A stretch of DNA of 64,000 nucleotides from the NCBI RefSeq assembly GCF_041438865.1, contig NZ_CP109450.1, forward strand, positions 3,396,501-3,460,500. Direction: 5' to 3'. Positions 53,884 through 62,120 of this stretch are shown in pieces. Both the position numbers and the translations under genes were made by a program. How positions within the stretch are numbered: position 1 is the stretch's first letter; each line of letters opens with the position of its first letter. The stretch comes from Streptomyces sp. NBC_01471. GTDB lineage: Bacteria > Actinomycetota > Actinomycetes > Streptomycetales > Streptomycetaceae. The notes under the pieces are model-generated. The model was not told the origin of the DNA. It did no database searches and saw nothing but the letters and a program-made list of their open reading frames with translations.

Positions 53884-53957
53884 CGGGGTGTAGCGCAGCT
53901 TGGCAGCGCGCTTCGTTCGGGACGAAGAGGTCGTGGGTTCAAATCCCGCCACCCCGA
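53884..53957 (+). tRNA. tRNA-Pro (anticodon CGG)
   Basis: 74 nt with acceptor arms cggggtg (53884-53890) and caccccg (53950-53956), T arm containing GGTTCAAATCC, and anticodon arm CTTCG-TTCGGGA-CGAAG giving anticodon CGG. CCA is not encoded. It marks the end of the syntenic region; tRNA-Pro genes are common integration sites of actinobacterial mobile elements. Confidence 0.95.
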
Positions 53958-53968
53958 CAGCTGAAATA

Positions 53969-54013
53969 GCAGGTCAAGGGTCTGATTCTCTCTGAGGGTC
54001 AGGCCCTTCCTGC
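53969..54013 (+). terminator. Hairpin after tRNA-Pro
   Basis: gcagg..aagggtctga (53969-53985) pairs with tcaggccctt-cctgc (53999-54013), with one G-U pair and a 2-base bulge; likely tRNA terminator. Confidence 0.6.
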
Positions 54014-54020
54014 GTCTCCG

Positions 54021-54082
54021 GAGATCGTTTGGGAGAAATCTGGGAGAAGATCTTGGTCGGCTTCTCCCCAGCGCACGATCTC
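54021..54082 (+). other. Nested inverted repeats next to tRNA-Pro
   Basis: gagatcgt (54021-54028) pairs with acgatctc (54075-54082) and gggagaag (54042-54049) with cttctccc (54061-54068). Two near-identical words tgggagaa (54030, 54041) sit in it. This may be a leftover of an integration site; there is no integrase gene in the window. The rest up to 54149 holds no gene. Confidence 0.4.
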
Positions 54083-54149
54083 CGATGAGCGATGTCGGGT
54101 ACCAGCTGCCCAGCCAAGACCTACGCGTTCGCGAATCCGAGCAGCTTGA

Positions 54150-54743
54150 TCAGGCGACACCGAGGCAGTCGCGGAGGCGGATCAGTCCGTCACGCATCCG
54201 GGTCTTGATGGTGCCCAGGGCCGTGCCCAGCCGTTCGGCGGTCTCCCGGTAGGTGCAGCCGTCGTAGTAGGCGAGGAGTACGGATTCGCGCTGGAGCGGC
54301 GACAGCGCCTGAAGGCAGCGCCGCACCTGTTCGCGCTCCAGGCGGATCTCAACTTCCTCGCTGACTTCGTCGAACGCGGGCTGGTGCTGGCGAAGCGCGT
54401 CCTGGCGGTCGCGATCGACTGATGCCTGCACTGAACGGACTCGGTCGATGGCGCGGCGGTGGGTGATCGTCATGGCCCAGGAGAAGGCACCACCGCGGGA
54501 TGGGTCGAACTGGGGTGCTTTGCACCAGACCTCGGTCAGCGCCTCCTGACAGACCTCCTCCGCCTGCGCCTCGTCTCTCACTACCCGGCGCGCAAGCCCC
54601 AGCGCAGGCCCTGCGATCAGCGGGTACAGCTGAGCGAACGCCTCTTGATCGCCCTCCGCCACACGGGCAAGCAGTACCTCGGGGCTAAGGTCGGACACTT
54701 CGCCCGATGTCGCATGCACGCTTTCACTCGTCGTGTTGTCCAC
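54150..54743 (-). CDS. ECF sigma factor, SigK-like
   Basis: 197 aa from the GTG at 54743 (VDNTTSES), a size typical of the group; open sequence upstream to 54821 is an alternative. Region 2 shows ARRVVRDEAQAEEVCQEALTEVW and SWAMTITHRRAIDRVRSVQA; region 4 shows LQALSPLQRESVLLAYYDGCTYRETAERLG. No anti-sigma gene of the RskA type is next to it, although SigK-like factors usually have one. It is the last gene of the minus-strand unit NicO transporter, lipoprotein, sigma factor, so it is likely coexpressed with them. Confidence 0.88.
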   Translation of the reverse strand: MDNTTSESVHATSGEVSDLSPEVLLARVAEGDQEAFAQLYPLIAGPALGLARRVVRDEAQAEEVCQEALTEVWCKAPQFDPSRGGAFSWAMTITHRRAIDRVRSVQASVDRDRQDALRQHQPAFDEVSEEVEIRLEREQVRRCLQALSPLQRESVLLAYYDGCTYRETAERLGTALGTIKTRMRDGLIRLRDCLGVA

Positions 54744-54843
54744 AGGAAGAGCTTCCCAGAGGAGAAGGCCCCGAGTGAGCGCTGACGGGTACATCGACGA
54801 CGTCAGCAGGCCCGAGTGCAAGGTTCAGGCCGGCCCGTCGACT

Positions 54844-55185
54844 TCACGGTGTTCGGCGATCCCTCGTGGACAGGTGGCTGGGTTCCCCGCCGAGTCTGCT
54901 GTAGAGATCCACCCACTGCTGGTCGGTGCGAGTGGGGGGCTTGCCGTCGCAATAGGCCCTCTTTCCGTTGGCTGTGTAGTAGCGCATCAGTTCCAGGACG
55001 GAGCGCGGATCGGAGCGGGTGCCTGCGGTGTAGCGGCTCGCGGGCTCATCTTTCTGGTGCACCAGACAGCTGGGGGACGGAGTGCCGGACTGGGCGTCCA
55101 ACGAGCCGCCATGCTCGGACGAACAGCCGGTCAGGACCAGCACGGCGAGCAGAGCTCCGAGGAACGCGTAGCGGGAAGTTTTCAC
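54844..55185 (-). CDS. Small lipoprotein
   Basis: 113 aa from the GTG at 55185 (GGAG five bases upstream); an earlier in-frame GTG at 55203 overlaps the transporter stop. VKTSRYAFLGALLAVLVLTGC is a lipoprotein signal with lipobox LTGC. The mature part has two more cysteines (PSCLV, AYCDG), which may form a disulfide. No recognisable domain. It sits between the NicO transporter and the sigma factor; it could be an exported metal sensor or partner, but nothing proves this. Confidence 0.75.
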   Translation of the reverse strand: MKTSRYAFLGALLAVLVLTGCSSEHGGSLDAQSGTPSPSCLVHQKDEPASRYTAGTRSDPRSVLELMRYYTANGKRAYCDGKPPTRTDQQWVDLYSRLGGEPSHLSTRDRRTP

Positions 55186-55199
55186 GAGGGCTCCAGGTG

Positions 55200-56927
55200 T
55201 CACAGGACGGGTGGCAGGCTGCGGACCATCAGGCCGAGTCCGACGATGAGGACGAGGAGGGCGGTCAGGATCGCCATGTGCGGGGCCAGGCGTCGGACGA
55301 GTGCGAACAGCGGGCGGTCGGTGAGGCTGCTGGCTCTGCTGCCGAGCTTGACGAGCAGCAGGCCGACCGCGGTGAGTGTGGCTGCCATGCCGAGGCCGTA
55401 CGCCAGTACGAGGGTGGCGCCGAAGGCGGTGCGGCCCAGGGCGATGGCACCGAGGAGTACGACCAGGGCGGAGGGGCTGGGGACCAGGCCGCCGGCGATG
55501 CCGAGGCCGATCAGCCCGCGGAGAGTGAAGGGCTGAGCGTCGGCGCTGATGGGTGCATGGGTGTGAGGGCGCCCGAGCAGGCCGTGCCGGTGCGGCACCG
55601 CATGTCCGTGGCTGTGATCGTGGGTGTGGCCGTGCGCGCTGTCGTGATGCGGGTGGGAGTGGGCGGGTTCGGAATGCTGTTCCTGCGCGTGGGTCTGGTC
55701 CGGCTCGTGCGCGAGACCGTGGTGGTGATCGGTGTGGAGATGGTCGTGGCCGTGCGGGAGGTCGGCGGTGAGGTCCGCTTCTGCCTGACCGGTCGCGCCG
55801 ACCAGCGCGGGTTGCAGGTCGGCGGGTGATGGAGCATCAACCACGCGGCCGGGCGGGGTGGTTCGTCGTGCGCGCCGTACGGCGTCGGCCAGTAGTCCTG
55901 CCCCGACGAGGGCCACGAGTGCACCACTGATGACGCCGAGCCAGCCCAGTACGGAGTCGCCCGCGAGCGAGGAGAACGTGGTCAGGCACAACCCGATGAC
56001 CAGAACTCCGGCGGTGTGGGTGATGGTGACGGTGGCGCCGACGGTGATGGCGTCGCGGGTACTGCCCCGCCGTCCGGCCAGGTACGCGGCCATGACGGTC
56101 TTGCCATGTCCGGGCAGCATTGCGTGTCCGGCGCCCAGGACGACGGAGAGCAGGACTGCCAGCAGCCCGACCGGTACGGTCAGGCGCTGGGCCCCGGCGA
56201 GTGACGTCAAATGCCGGGAGAGCGCCTCCACCTGCCCGGTGAGCCCACCGTCCTGTCCGGCTCCGGATCCAGCCGCAGCGGTGAGCGACGGGCCGTCGCC
56301 TGCGACGGCGGTGATCTGCGCGTGGAAGTCTCCGCGCGGTGTCTGGAGCAAGTCGCGTGGGTAGTTGCGGAGTTCGTCGGATGAGGACGTCTGGGCGACG
56401 GAGGAGTCCTTGAGCTGCACTCCCTGCCCCTTCGCGGTGATCTCGTTCCAGCCCACCCTGGTGCGGTCCGCGCCGGTCGCGACCCGCAGCGTCACCGGGC
56501 CGACAGTCAGGTCCAAGGGCGCCTTGAGGCGGCATTCGAGGCGACTCGTACGCAGGCGGGCCTGTCCGGGCCGATACGCGAAAGTGGCCGACGCGACCTT
56601 CCAGTGCAGCCGCTGCGGGGCGGCAACCTGCAGGCTGTCGGCTGTCTCAACGCAGCGGGCGGACGCCCAGGCGGCGCGTTCGGCGGGGCTCTGGGTGCCG
56701 TCGCCGTTGGTGTCGACGCGGGGTGCGGCCTGGAGGGTGGGGATCTCCGCGGTGTCGGTGACGGCCAGGATGTCAAGTTGGTCCGGGTGCAGAGTTAATC
56801 CGGTGTAGCGGTTGATCGAGAAGTTACCGAGGGGGTGAGCCTGCGCGGCCGGGGCCGATACGCCGAGTAGCCACAGGACACCGCAGACCGCAGCCGCCAC
56901 TCGCCTTGGGAGAGGGCGGTAGGTCAT
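55200..56927 (-). CDS. NicO/RcnA-type nickel/cobalt transporter with periplasmic-side domain
   Basis: 575 aa. A signal peptide (VAAAVCGVLWLLGVSAPAAQA) precedes an external N-terminal domain that begins HPLGNFSINRYTGL and has an EF-hand-like loop DTNGDGTQSPAE. The membrane domain has the signature GAGHAMLPGHGKTVMAAYLAG, THTAGVLVIGL, and, after a His-rich loop (about 22 His between residues about 370-450, e.g. DHLHTDHHHG and HGHTHDHSHGH), GGLVPSPSALVVLLGAIALGR. These are features of NicO/RcnA metal transporters. ATG 56927 has GGAGGCAGCTC. First gene of the unit that includes the sigma factor. Confidence 0.88.
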   Translation of the reverse strand: MTYRPLPRRVAAAVCGVLWLLGVSAPAAQAHPLGNFSINRYTGLTLHPDQLDILAVTDTAEIPTLQAAPRVDTNGDGTQSPAERAAWASARCVETADSLQVAAPQRLHWKVASATFAYRPGQARLRTSRLECRLKAPLDLTVGPVTLRVATGADRTRVGWNEITAKGQGVQLKDSSVAQTSSSDELRNYPRDLLQTPRGDFHAQITAVAGDGPSLTAAAGSGAGQDGGLTGQVEALSRHLTSLAGAQRLTVPVGLLAVLLSVVLGAGHAMLPGHGKTVMAAYLAGRRGSTRDAITVGATVTITHTAGVLVIGLCLTTFSSLAGDSVLGWLGVISGALVALVGAGLLADAVRRARRTTPPGRVVDAPSPADLQPALVGATGQAEADLTADLPHGHDHLHTDHHHGLAHEPDQTHAQEQHSEPAHSHPHHDSAHGHTHDHSHGHAVPHRHGLLGRPHTHAPISADAQPFTLRGLIGLGIAGGLVPSPSALVVLLGAIALGRTAFGATLVLAYGLGMAATLTAVGLLLVKLGSRASSLTDRPLFALVRRLAPHMAILTALLVLIVGLGLMVRSLPPVL

Positions 56928-57174
56928 GAGCTGCCTCCTGAGGCGTCGGGGGTGGGCCGTGCCGGTCGGTCCGGGACCGCTACGGCCGCAAGGACCGAGT
57001 GCGAGACGTAACTCATGGCAGCCGGACACCGGGCGGGCTGCCGGGCGCAATGACCTGACTCCTTACCGGTTCTGCCGTACGCGCGCCGGTGGGAGCAGCT
57101 TCTCCACTCGCGTGGCGCACTTCGAGCACCCGGTCAGCCCTCATGTCACCCACGCAGCCGGTGAAGAGGTGCAC

Positions 57175-57213
57175 CCACTTCCTTATTGCGCAAGACTCGC
57201 AATAAGGAAGTGG
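57175..57213. promoter_or_regulatory. 39-bp palindrome resembling a Nur box
   Basis: ccacttccttattgcg (57175-57190) is the exact reverse complement of 57198-57213, with a 7-base spacer. Its core TTGCGC-AAGAC-TCGCAA matches the Streptomyces nickel-regulator Nur consensus TTGCAA-N5-TTGCAA at 9 of 12 fixed positions with the correct 5-base spacer. It lies between the divergent starts at 56927 and 57520, so it may control both the transporter and the DUF4331 units. The remainder of 56928-57519 holds no gene. Confidence 0.7.
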
Positions 57214-57519
57214 AATACGGCTCTGCGCACGGAAGACGCGTGCCGATACCCCTTTCGCGGCATCACTCCCGTGGTCGCCGACCGCGAACTGGGCCCATTT
57301 GGGCTTCGGAGTGCCCCCGTTCGGCTCTCAAGCGTGGCGGCCTGGTGTCATTCATGGTGATTTATTCGTAGCTTAAGCCGCATTGCGGACGCATTTGCTG
57401 AGTACCGACGTCAGCGTCGGGCTCGCCCGAGGTGGTCCGTGTGGGGCTTCGAGCGTCCTCCCGCACGCTGCCGCGACCCCCGTTACCGGAGGCACGGCTC
57501 CACCGGAAACGGATCAATC

Positions 57520-59202
57520 ATGCAGCCCTTCCGTCTGCCTCTCAGAAGGCCCACGGTCCGCCGTGCCGAGGGCGTCCTGGCGTCCGTCGGCATACTCGCT
57601 CTGGTCACAGCCGGCACTGTCGCGGGGCTCGCGCCCGGCGTAAGCTCCGCCTCCAGCCACCGCGAGGCGCCGCTGACCGCGGGCGACCCGAAGGCCGACA
57701 ACACCGATGTGTACGCCTTCACCAGCCCGGACAACGCGGACACCGTGACACTGGTGGCCAACTGGATCCCGTTCGAGGAGCCCAACGGCGGCCCGAACTT
57801 CTACCCGTTCGCCAACGACGCGCGCTACAACATCAAGATCGACAGCGACGGCAACGGCAAGCCGGACACCACGTACACCTGGGCGTTCACCGACCACATC
57901 CGCGACTCCGCGAATCAGTTCCTGTACAACACGGGCGTCGTGAAGACCCTCAACGACGAGACTCTGAACTTCCGCCAGACATACACCCTGACCTCAACCG
58001 ATGCCAAGGGGCTGACCCGGACGCTGGTCAAGGACGCGCCCGCCGCGCCCTCGAACGTCGGCCCGGCGTCGATGCCTGACTACGCGTCGCTGCGCAAGCA
58101 GGCCACGGTGTCGCTGCCGAACGGCGGCCAGACCTACGCCGGACAGGCATCGGACCCGTTCTTCCTCGACCTGCGGATCTTCGACCTGCTGTACGGCGGG
58201 AACCTCAAGGAGAGTGGACACAACACGCTCGCCGGGTACAACGTCAACACCATCGCCCTCCAGGTCCCCAAGAAGGATCTGGCGCTCAACGGCGACGCCA
58301 AGCGCAACCCCGTCATCGGTGTGTGGTCCACCACCGACCGCAAGGGTGCGGCCGTCTCCTCCGGCAAGGGTGCGGAGAGCAGCAAGGGCAATGAGGGTTC
58401 GCAGGCTGTGGGCAGCGATTCCAAGGGCGGCCCGCCCTCGCCCGACCAGGGGCAGAGCGGTTGGCACCAGGTTTCGCGGCTCGGAAATCCTCTGGTCAAT
58501 GAGGTGGTCGTGCCGCTGAAGTACAAGGACGCCTTCAACTCGATCGCCCCCGACGTCGACCACACGGTGACACCGGTGGTGAACGCGGTCCTCGATCCGA
58601 TCGTGCCCAAGCTCATCCAGAGCATCTACGGCGTCCCCGCGCCTGCGACTCCCCGTAAGGATCTCTCCGAGATCTTCCTCTCCGGGATCTGCAAGGCGTG
58701 CGGTCCCATTCAGGCGGACCTCAACTCGCAGCTGCTGAACGGGGATGTGAAGAAGAGCGGGTTCGTGCCGTCCGAGGAGCTGCGGCTGAACATGGCCGTC
58801 CCGGCGACCGCCAACCCCAACCGGCTCGGTGTGCTCGCCAAGGACCTGGCGGGCTTCCCGAACGGCCGCCGTCTCAACGACGACGTCGTCGACATCGAGC
58901 TCCAGGCCCTTGAGGGCGCCGCGCAGACCGGCAAGATCGTGCCGGCGCTCGCCGCAGGGGACGGCGTCGATGCCCCGTACAGGCAGCCGACGTCCTCCTT
59001 CCCGTACGTGGCGCTGCCCAACACGGCCGCCGTCAACCAGGCCGACTCGCTGCACCCCGACGGTGGCGTCGGGGCAGGGCTGGGCGGTACCGCCCTCACC
59101 GGTGGCTTCCCCGTCGTGGCCGTGACGGCTCTGACCGGTGGCGCGCTGCTGGCCGTGGCCGGAGCACTGGTCCTGCGCCGTCGGCGTGCGAGCCGGATGT
59201 GA
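57520..59202 (+). CDS. DUF4331 secreted, cell-surface protein
   Basis: 560 aa from ATG 57520. A basic signal region (LRRPTVRRAEGVLASVG, then a hydrophobic stretch ending GVSSASSHREAP) leads to the DUF4331 domain beginning SSHREAPLTAGDPKADNTDVYAF, with LNPNY-like repeated blocks throughout. The C-terminus ends with ALTGGFPVVAVTALTGGALL, a hydrophobic helix and RRRRASRM: the layout of a cell-wall sorting signal although LPxTG is not present. Function of DUF4331 is unknown. The stop overlaps the sortase start by 4 bases (GTGA). Confidence 0.87.
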   Translation: MQPFRLPLRRPTVRRAEGVLASVGILALVTAGTVAGLAPGVSSASSHREAPLTAGDPKADNTDVYAFTSPDNADTVTLVANWIPFEEPNGGPNFYPFANDARYNIKIDSDGNGKPDTTYTWAFTDHIRDSANQFLYNTGVVKTLNDETLNFRQTYTLTSTDAKGLTRTLVKDAPAAPSNVGPASMPDYASLRKQATVSLPNGGQTYAGQASDPFFLDLRIFDLLYGGNLKESGHNTLAGYNVNTIALQVPKKDLALNGDAKRNPVIGVWSTTDRKGAAVSSGKGAESSKGNEGSQAVGSDSKGGPPSPDQGQSGWHQVSRLGNPLVNEVVVPLKYKDAFNSIAPDVDHTVTPVVNAVLDPIVPKLIQSIYGVPAPATPRKDLSEIFLSGICKACGPIQADLNSQLLNGDVKKSGFVPSEELRLNMAVPATANPNRLGVLAKDLAGFPNGRRLNDDVVDIELQALEGAAQTGKIVPALAAGDGVDAPYRQPTSSFPYVALPNTAAVNQADSLHPDGGVGAGLGGTALTGGFPVVAVTALTGGALLAVAGALVLRRRRASRM

Positions 59203-59924
59203 GCACCCCCGCCGAACCCGGCCGCCCGCCCTCCCCCGTGGAGGGCGGGCGGCCGCGCCGCGTCCGACGCTTCCGCCCCACGCGTCCCCGGCGGCTGGTC
59301 GCGGCCATCGCCGTCGCCGCCGGTATGGGCCTGGCCGGCGCCGGCACCTCCGCGCTCGTCGGCGCCCAACCGGCCCGCCACCGCACCGCGGCCGACATCG
59401 GGGCCCTCCCCCTGCCGCAGACCGCACCGACCTCACCCGGATCGCCCGCAGCCGTTCCCGAGCGAATACGAATACCGGGCATCAGCCTGGACCACTCCCT
59501 CACCGGCCTCGACGTGGGCCAGGACGGACACCTCGGCGCCCCCGAGGATCCCGGCCAGGTCGGCTGGTGGCACGACGGACCCCGCCCCGGCGACCCAGGA
59601 GCAGCCGTCTTCGTCGGCCACGTCGACTCGCAGACCGGCCCCGCCGCGTTCTACGACATCTCCGCCCTGCGCCCCGGCGACCGGATAACCATCGACCGCG
59701 CCGACCACTCCCATGTCACCTTCACCGTCCGCGCACTGCGCCAGTACGACAAGAACGACTTCCCCGACGACCAGGTCTACGTCACCACCGGAGCCCCCAC
59801 GCTGCGGCTGATCACCTGCGGCGGTACCTACGACCGGGAGCACGGCGGATACCGCGACAACGTGGTCGTCTACGCCACCCTCACCACCCCAGGACACACC
59901 ACCCCCACCCGGAGCGGGAATTGA
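59199..59924 (+). CDS. Class F/E-type sortase
   Basis: 241 aa, GTG 59199. An N-terminal basic stretch and membrane helix (LVAAIAVAAGMGLAGAG) anchor it. The sortase domain has His in VFVGHVDSQTGPAAFYDI and the catalytic Cys with downstream Arg in LRLITCGGTYDREHGGYRDNVVV. Sortases cut a sorting signal and attach the protein to the cell wall. It lies directly after the DUF4331 gene, so that protein is its likely substrate. Confidence 0.92.
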   Translation: MSTPAEPGRPPSPVEGGRPRRVRRFRPTRPRRLVAAIAVAAGMGLAGAGTSALVGAQPARHRTAADIGALPLPQTAPTSPGSPAAVPERIRIPGISLDHSLTGLDVGQDGHLGAPEDPGQVGWWHDGPRPGDPGAAVFVGHVDSQTGPAAFYDISALRPGDRITIDRADHSHVTFTVRALRQYDKNDFPDDQVYVTTGAPTLRLITCGGTYDREHGGYRDNVVVYATLTTPGHTTPTRSGN

Positions 59925-61279
59925 ACACCTCTGGCCCCCGACGCCCCTCGCGCCGCCGTACCCTGCTCGCAGCCGGCACCGTCACCGTCCTCGGCGTGGG
60001 CCTCTTCCTCGGCGGCGGACTCGCGCTCGCCCCCTGGAACGGAACGCAGGGCGACCGGAGCGCAGGGTCATCCAGCGCGGCGAGCGGCCCCGCCGCCGGC
60101 GCCGACCCGCTGGTGGCGGACATCACCGGGCTCCAACAGCACCTGCGCACGAGCCCACACGATGCCGTGGCCCTGGCGACTCTCGGCCTGGACTACGTCC
60201 AGCAGGCGAAATCCACGGCCGACCCGACCTATTACCCCAAGGCCGAAGGCGTCCTCACACGCTCACTGGCGAGCGAGAAGAAGGACAACTTCACCGCCAT
60301 GGGCGGGATGGCCGCACTCGAAGCGGGCCGCCACCGCTTCACCCAAGCCCTGGACTGGGCCGAGCAAGCCGTCGCCGTCAACCCGTACAGCTCCCCGCTG
60401 TACGGGACACTCGCCGACGCGTACACCCAGCTCGGCCGCTACTCCGAAGCAGCCGGCGCGACCCAGCGGATGGTCGACCTCAAGCCCGGAGCGCCCTCGC
60501 TGTCCCGCGCGTCCTACGTCGCTGAACTGCGGGGCGACGTCGCGACCGCCAAGACCGACATGCGCCGGGCTCTGAACGACTCGGCCGGCCCGGCGGACCA
60601 GGCGTTCGCCCACTACTACCTCGGCGAACTCGCCTTCAACAACGGGGATCCGGCCACCGAGCTGAAAGAGGCCGAAGCGGGGCTGCGGGTCGCGCCCTCC
60701 TACACCGCCCTGTTCCAGGCGAAGGCCAGAGCCGAGACAGCGCTCGGCAAGACCGACGCCGCTATCGCCGACCTCACCCGAGCGGTGCAGCGCGTTCCCC
60801 AACCCGAGTACATCCTCCAGCTCGGCGAGCTCTACCAGTCCCTGGGCCGCACCAAGCAGGCCGACGAGCAGTACCGGATCTTCCGGGCCGAGCAGCAGCT
60901 CTTCACCACCAACGGCGTCGCCCTCGACTCCGACGCCGCCCTCTTCGAAGCCGACCACGGCAACCCACAACAAGCCCTGTCCATCGCCCGCAAAGGACTC
61001 AAGACCCGCCCCTTCCTGGAAACCCACGACGCACTCGCCTGGGCCCTCCACGTCAACGGCCGAGACCGGGAATCCCTCGACGAGGCCGACCAGGCACTCG
61101 CACCCGGCATGCGCAACGCCCTCTTCCACTACCACCGAGGCATGATCGAAAAAGCACTCCGCGACACCACGGCGGCCCGCAAAGACCTGACCGAGGCCCT
61201 GAGCATCAACCCCCACTTCAGCCCGCTGTACGCGCCCAAAGCACGCGCGGCCCTCGCCACGCTGAATGGCTCGGCATAA
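59921..61279 (+). CDS. TPR-repeat lipoprotein-like or membrane-anchored protein
   Basis: 452 aa from TTG 59921 (GGAGCGGGAA upstream; TTGA overlap with the sortase stop). One N-terminal helix after RRPSRRRTLLAAGTVTVLGVGLFLGGGLAL, then repeated 34-residue units, for example ALDWAEQAVAVNPYSSPLYG, GRYSEAAGATQRMVDLKPGAP and AIADLTRAVQRVPQPEYILQ. It is probably an exported scaffold that binds partner proteins of the DUF4331/sortase system. Confidence 0.87.
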   Translation: MNTSGPRRPSRRRTLLAAGTVTVLGVGLFLGGGLALAPWNGTQGDRSAGSSSAASGPAAGADPLVADITGLQQHLRTSPHDAVALATLGLDYVQQAKSTADPTYYPKAEGVLTRSLASEKKDNFTAMGGMAALEAGRHRFTQALDWAEQAVAVNPYSSPLYGTLADAYTQLGRYSEAAGATQRMVDLKPGAPSLSRASYVAELRGDVATAKTDMRRALNDSAGPADQAFAHYYLGELAFNNGDPATELKEAEAGLRVAPSYTALFQAKARAETALGKTDAAIADLTRAVQRVPQPEYILQLGELYQSLGRTKQADEQYRIFRAEQQLFTTNGVALDSDAALFEADHGNPQQALSIARKGLKTRPFLETHDALAWALHVNGRDRESLDEADQALAPGMRNALFHYHRGMIEKALRDTTAARKDLTEALSINPHFSPLYAPKARAALATLNGSA

Positions 61280-61397
61280 CCCTGTGGGTCGGGCGGTAGC
61301 GCCTCGCGCAGGGCTCTACGCAAATCGCTCCCGGTCGAAACGCTGTCGTCCTCGCCCCCGATGCGGCAGTCCCCGATGGCGGGAGGGTTGGGGGCCT

Positions 61398-62120
61398 TCA
61401 GCGGGTGAGGGCCAGGAAGTTCCGTTCGCCGACCGACCATGCTTGGCGCGGGCGGTATCCGGCCCGGAGGCTGATGGTGCGGGCCGCGGTGGTTCCTACC
61501 CGGGCCCACCGGAAGGGGGCACTGCGTCGTCCGCTTCCGTCGTCGAGCCGGACCTGATGTTCCTGTTCGTAGATGTCGCCGTGTTCGGTCTCCAGGAGCA
61601 GCGTGCCTCCGGGGGCAAGGAGATGGCGGATCCTGCGCAGGAGTGCCGGTGGATCGCCGCCGATGCCGATGTTGCCGTCGGCGAGGATGGCGGTCTGCCA
61701 GTGGCCTTCGTCCAGTACAGGGTCGAAGACCGAGGCGTGCAGGACCGTGGCGCCTGCTGCCGTCGCCAGGTCCACGGCAGCTCGGGTGACATCGACTCCG
61801 AGAGCCGGAACACCACGTCGGGCCAGTGCGATGAGGAGTCTGCCGGGCCCGCAGCCGACGTCGAGCACCGGGCCCGTGCAGTGGTCGAGGAGAGCCTCGT
61901 CCGTGGCGTCGGCTGCCTGCCGCCAGCGATGAACCTCCAGAGGCAGTTGCCGACCGTCGGGGTAGCCGAGACTGAGCTTCGGCTGTTCGGTGTGCAGCGC
62001 ATCGGCGTAGAGATCCAGCGGACCGACGTAGACGTCCGCGGACTGCTGTGTCGATGGGTCCCGCATCGCCTCGGGGGCGAGTGACGGGGACGTGTACTGT
62101 CCACCGCTGCGCTGGCTCAT
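61398..62120 (-). CDS. Class I SAM-dependent methyltransferase
   Basis: 240 aa, ATG 62120 overlapping the upstream stop by ATGA. GPVLDVGCGPGRLLIALARRG is motif I, GVDVTRAAVDLAT motif II and LLAPGGTLLLETE the post-motif region. The substrate is unknown. It is the last gene of the minus-strand unit with the molybdopterin oxidoreductase; the short gap (61280-61397) to the TPR gene has no clear terminator. Confidence 0.9.
   Translation of the reverse strand: MSQRSGGQYTSPSLAPEAMRDPSTQQSADVYVGPLDLYADALHTEQPKLSLGYPDGRQLPLEVHRWRQAADATDEALLDHCTGPVLDVGCGPGRLLIALARRGVPALGVDVTRAAVDLATAAGATVLHASVFDPVLDEGHWQTAILADGNIGIGGDPPALLRRIRHLLAPGGTLLLETEHGDIYEQEHQVRLDDGSGRRSAPFRWARVGTTAARTISLRAGYRPRQAWSVGERNFLALTR

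Noticed and set aside
53704-53952. Minus-strand frame through tRNA-Pro (MAGFEPTTSS type)
   Set aside because: This peptide is the well-known false translation of a tRNA complement.
54816-55829. Plus-strand frame opposite the lipoprotein and transporter
   Set aside because: Shadow of real minus-strand genes with matched lipobox and membrane domains.
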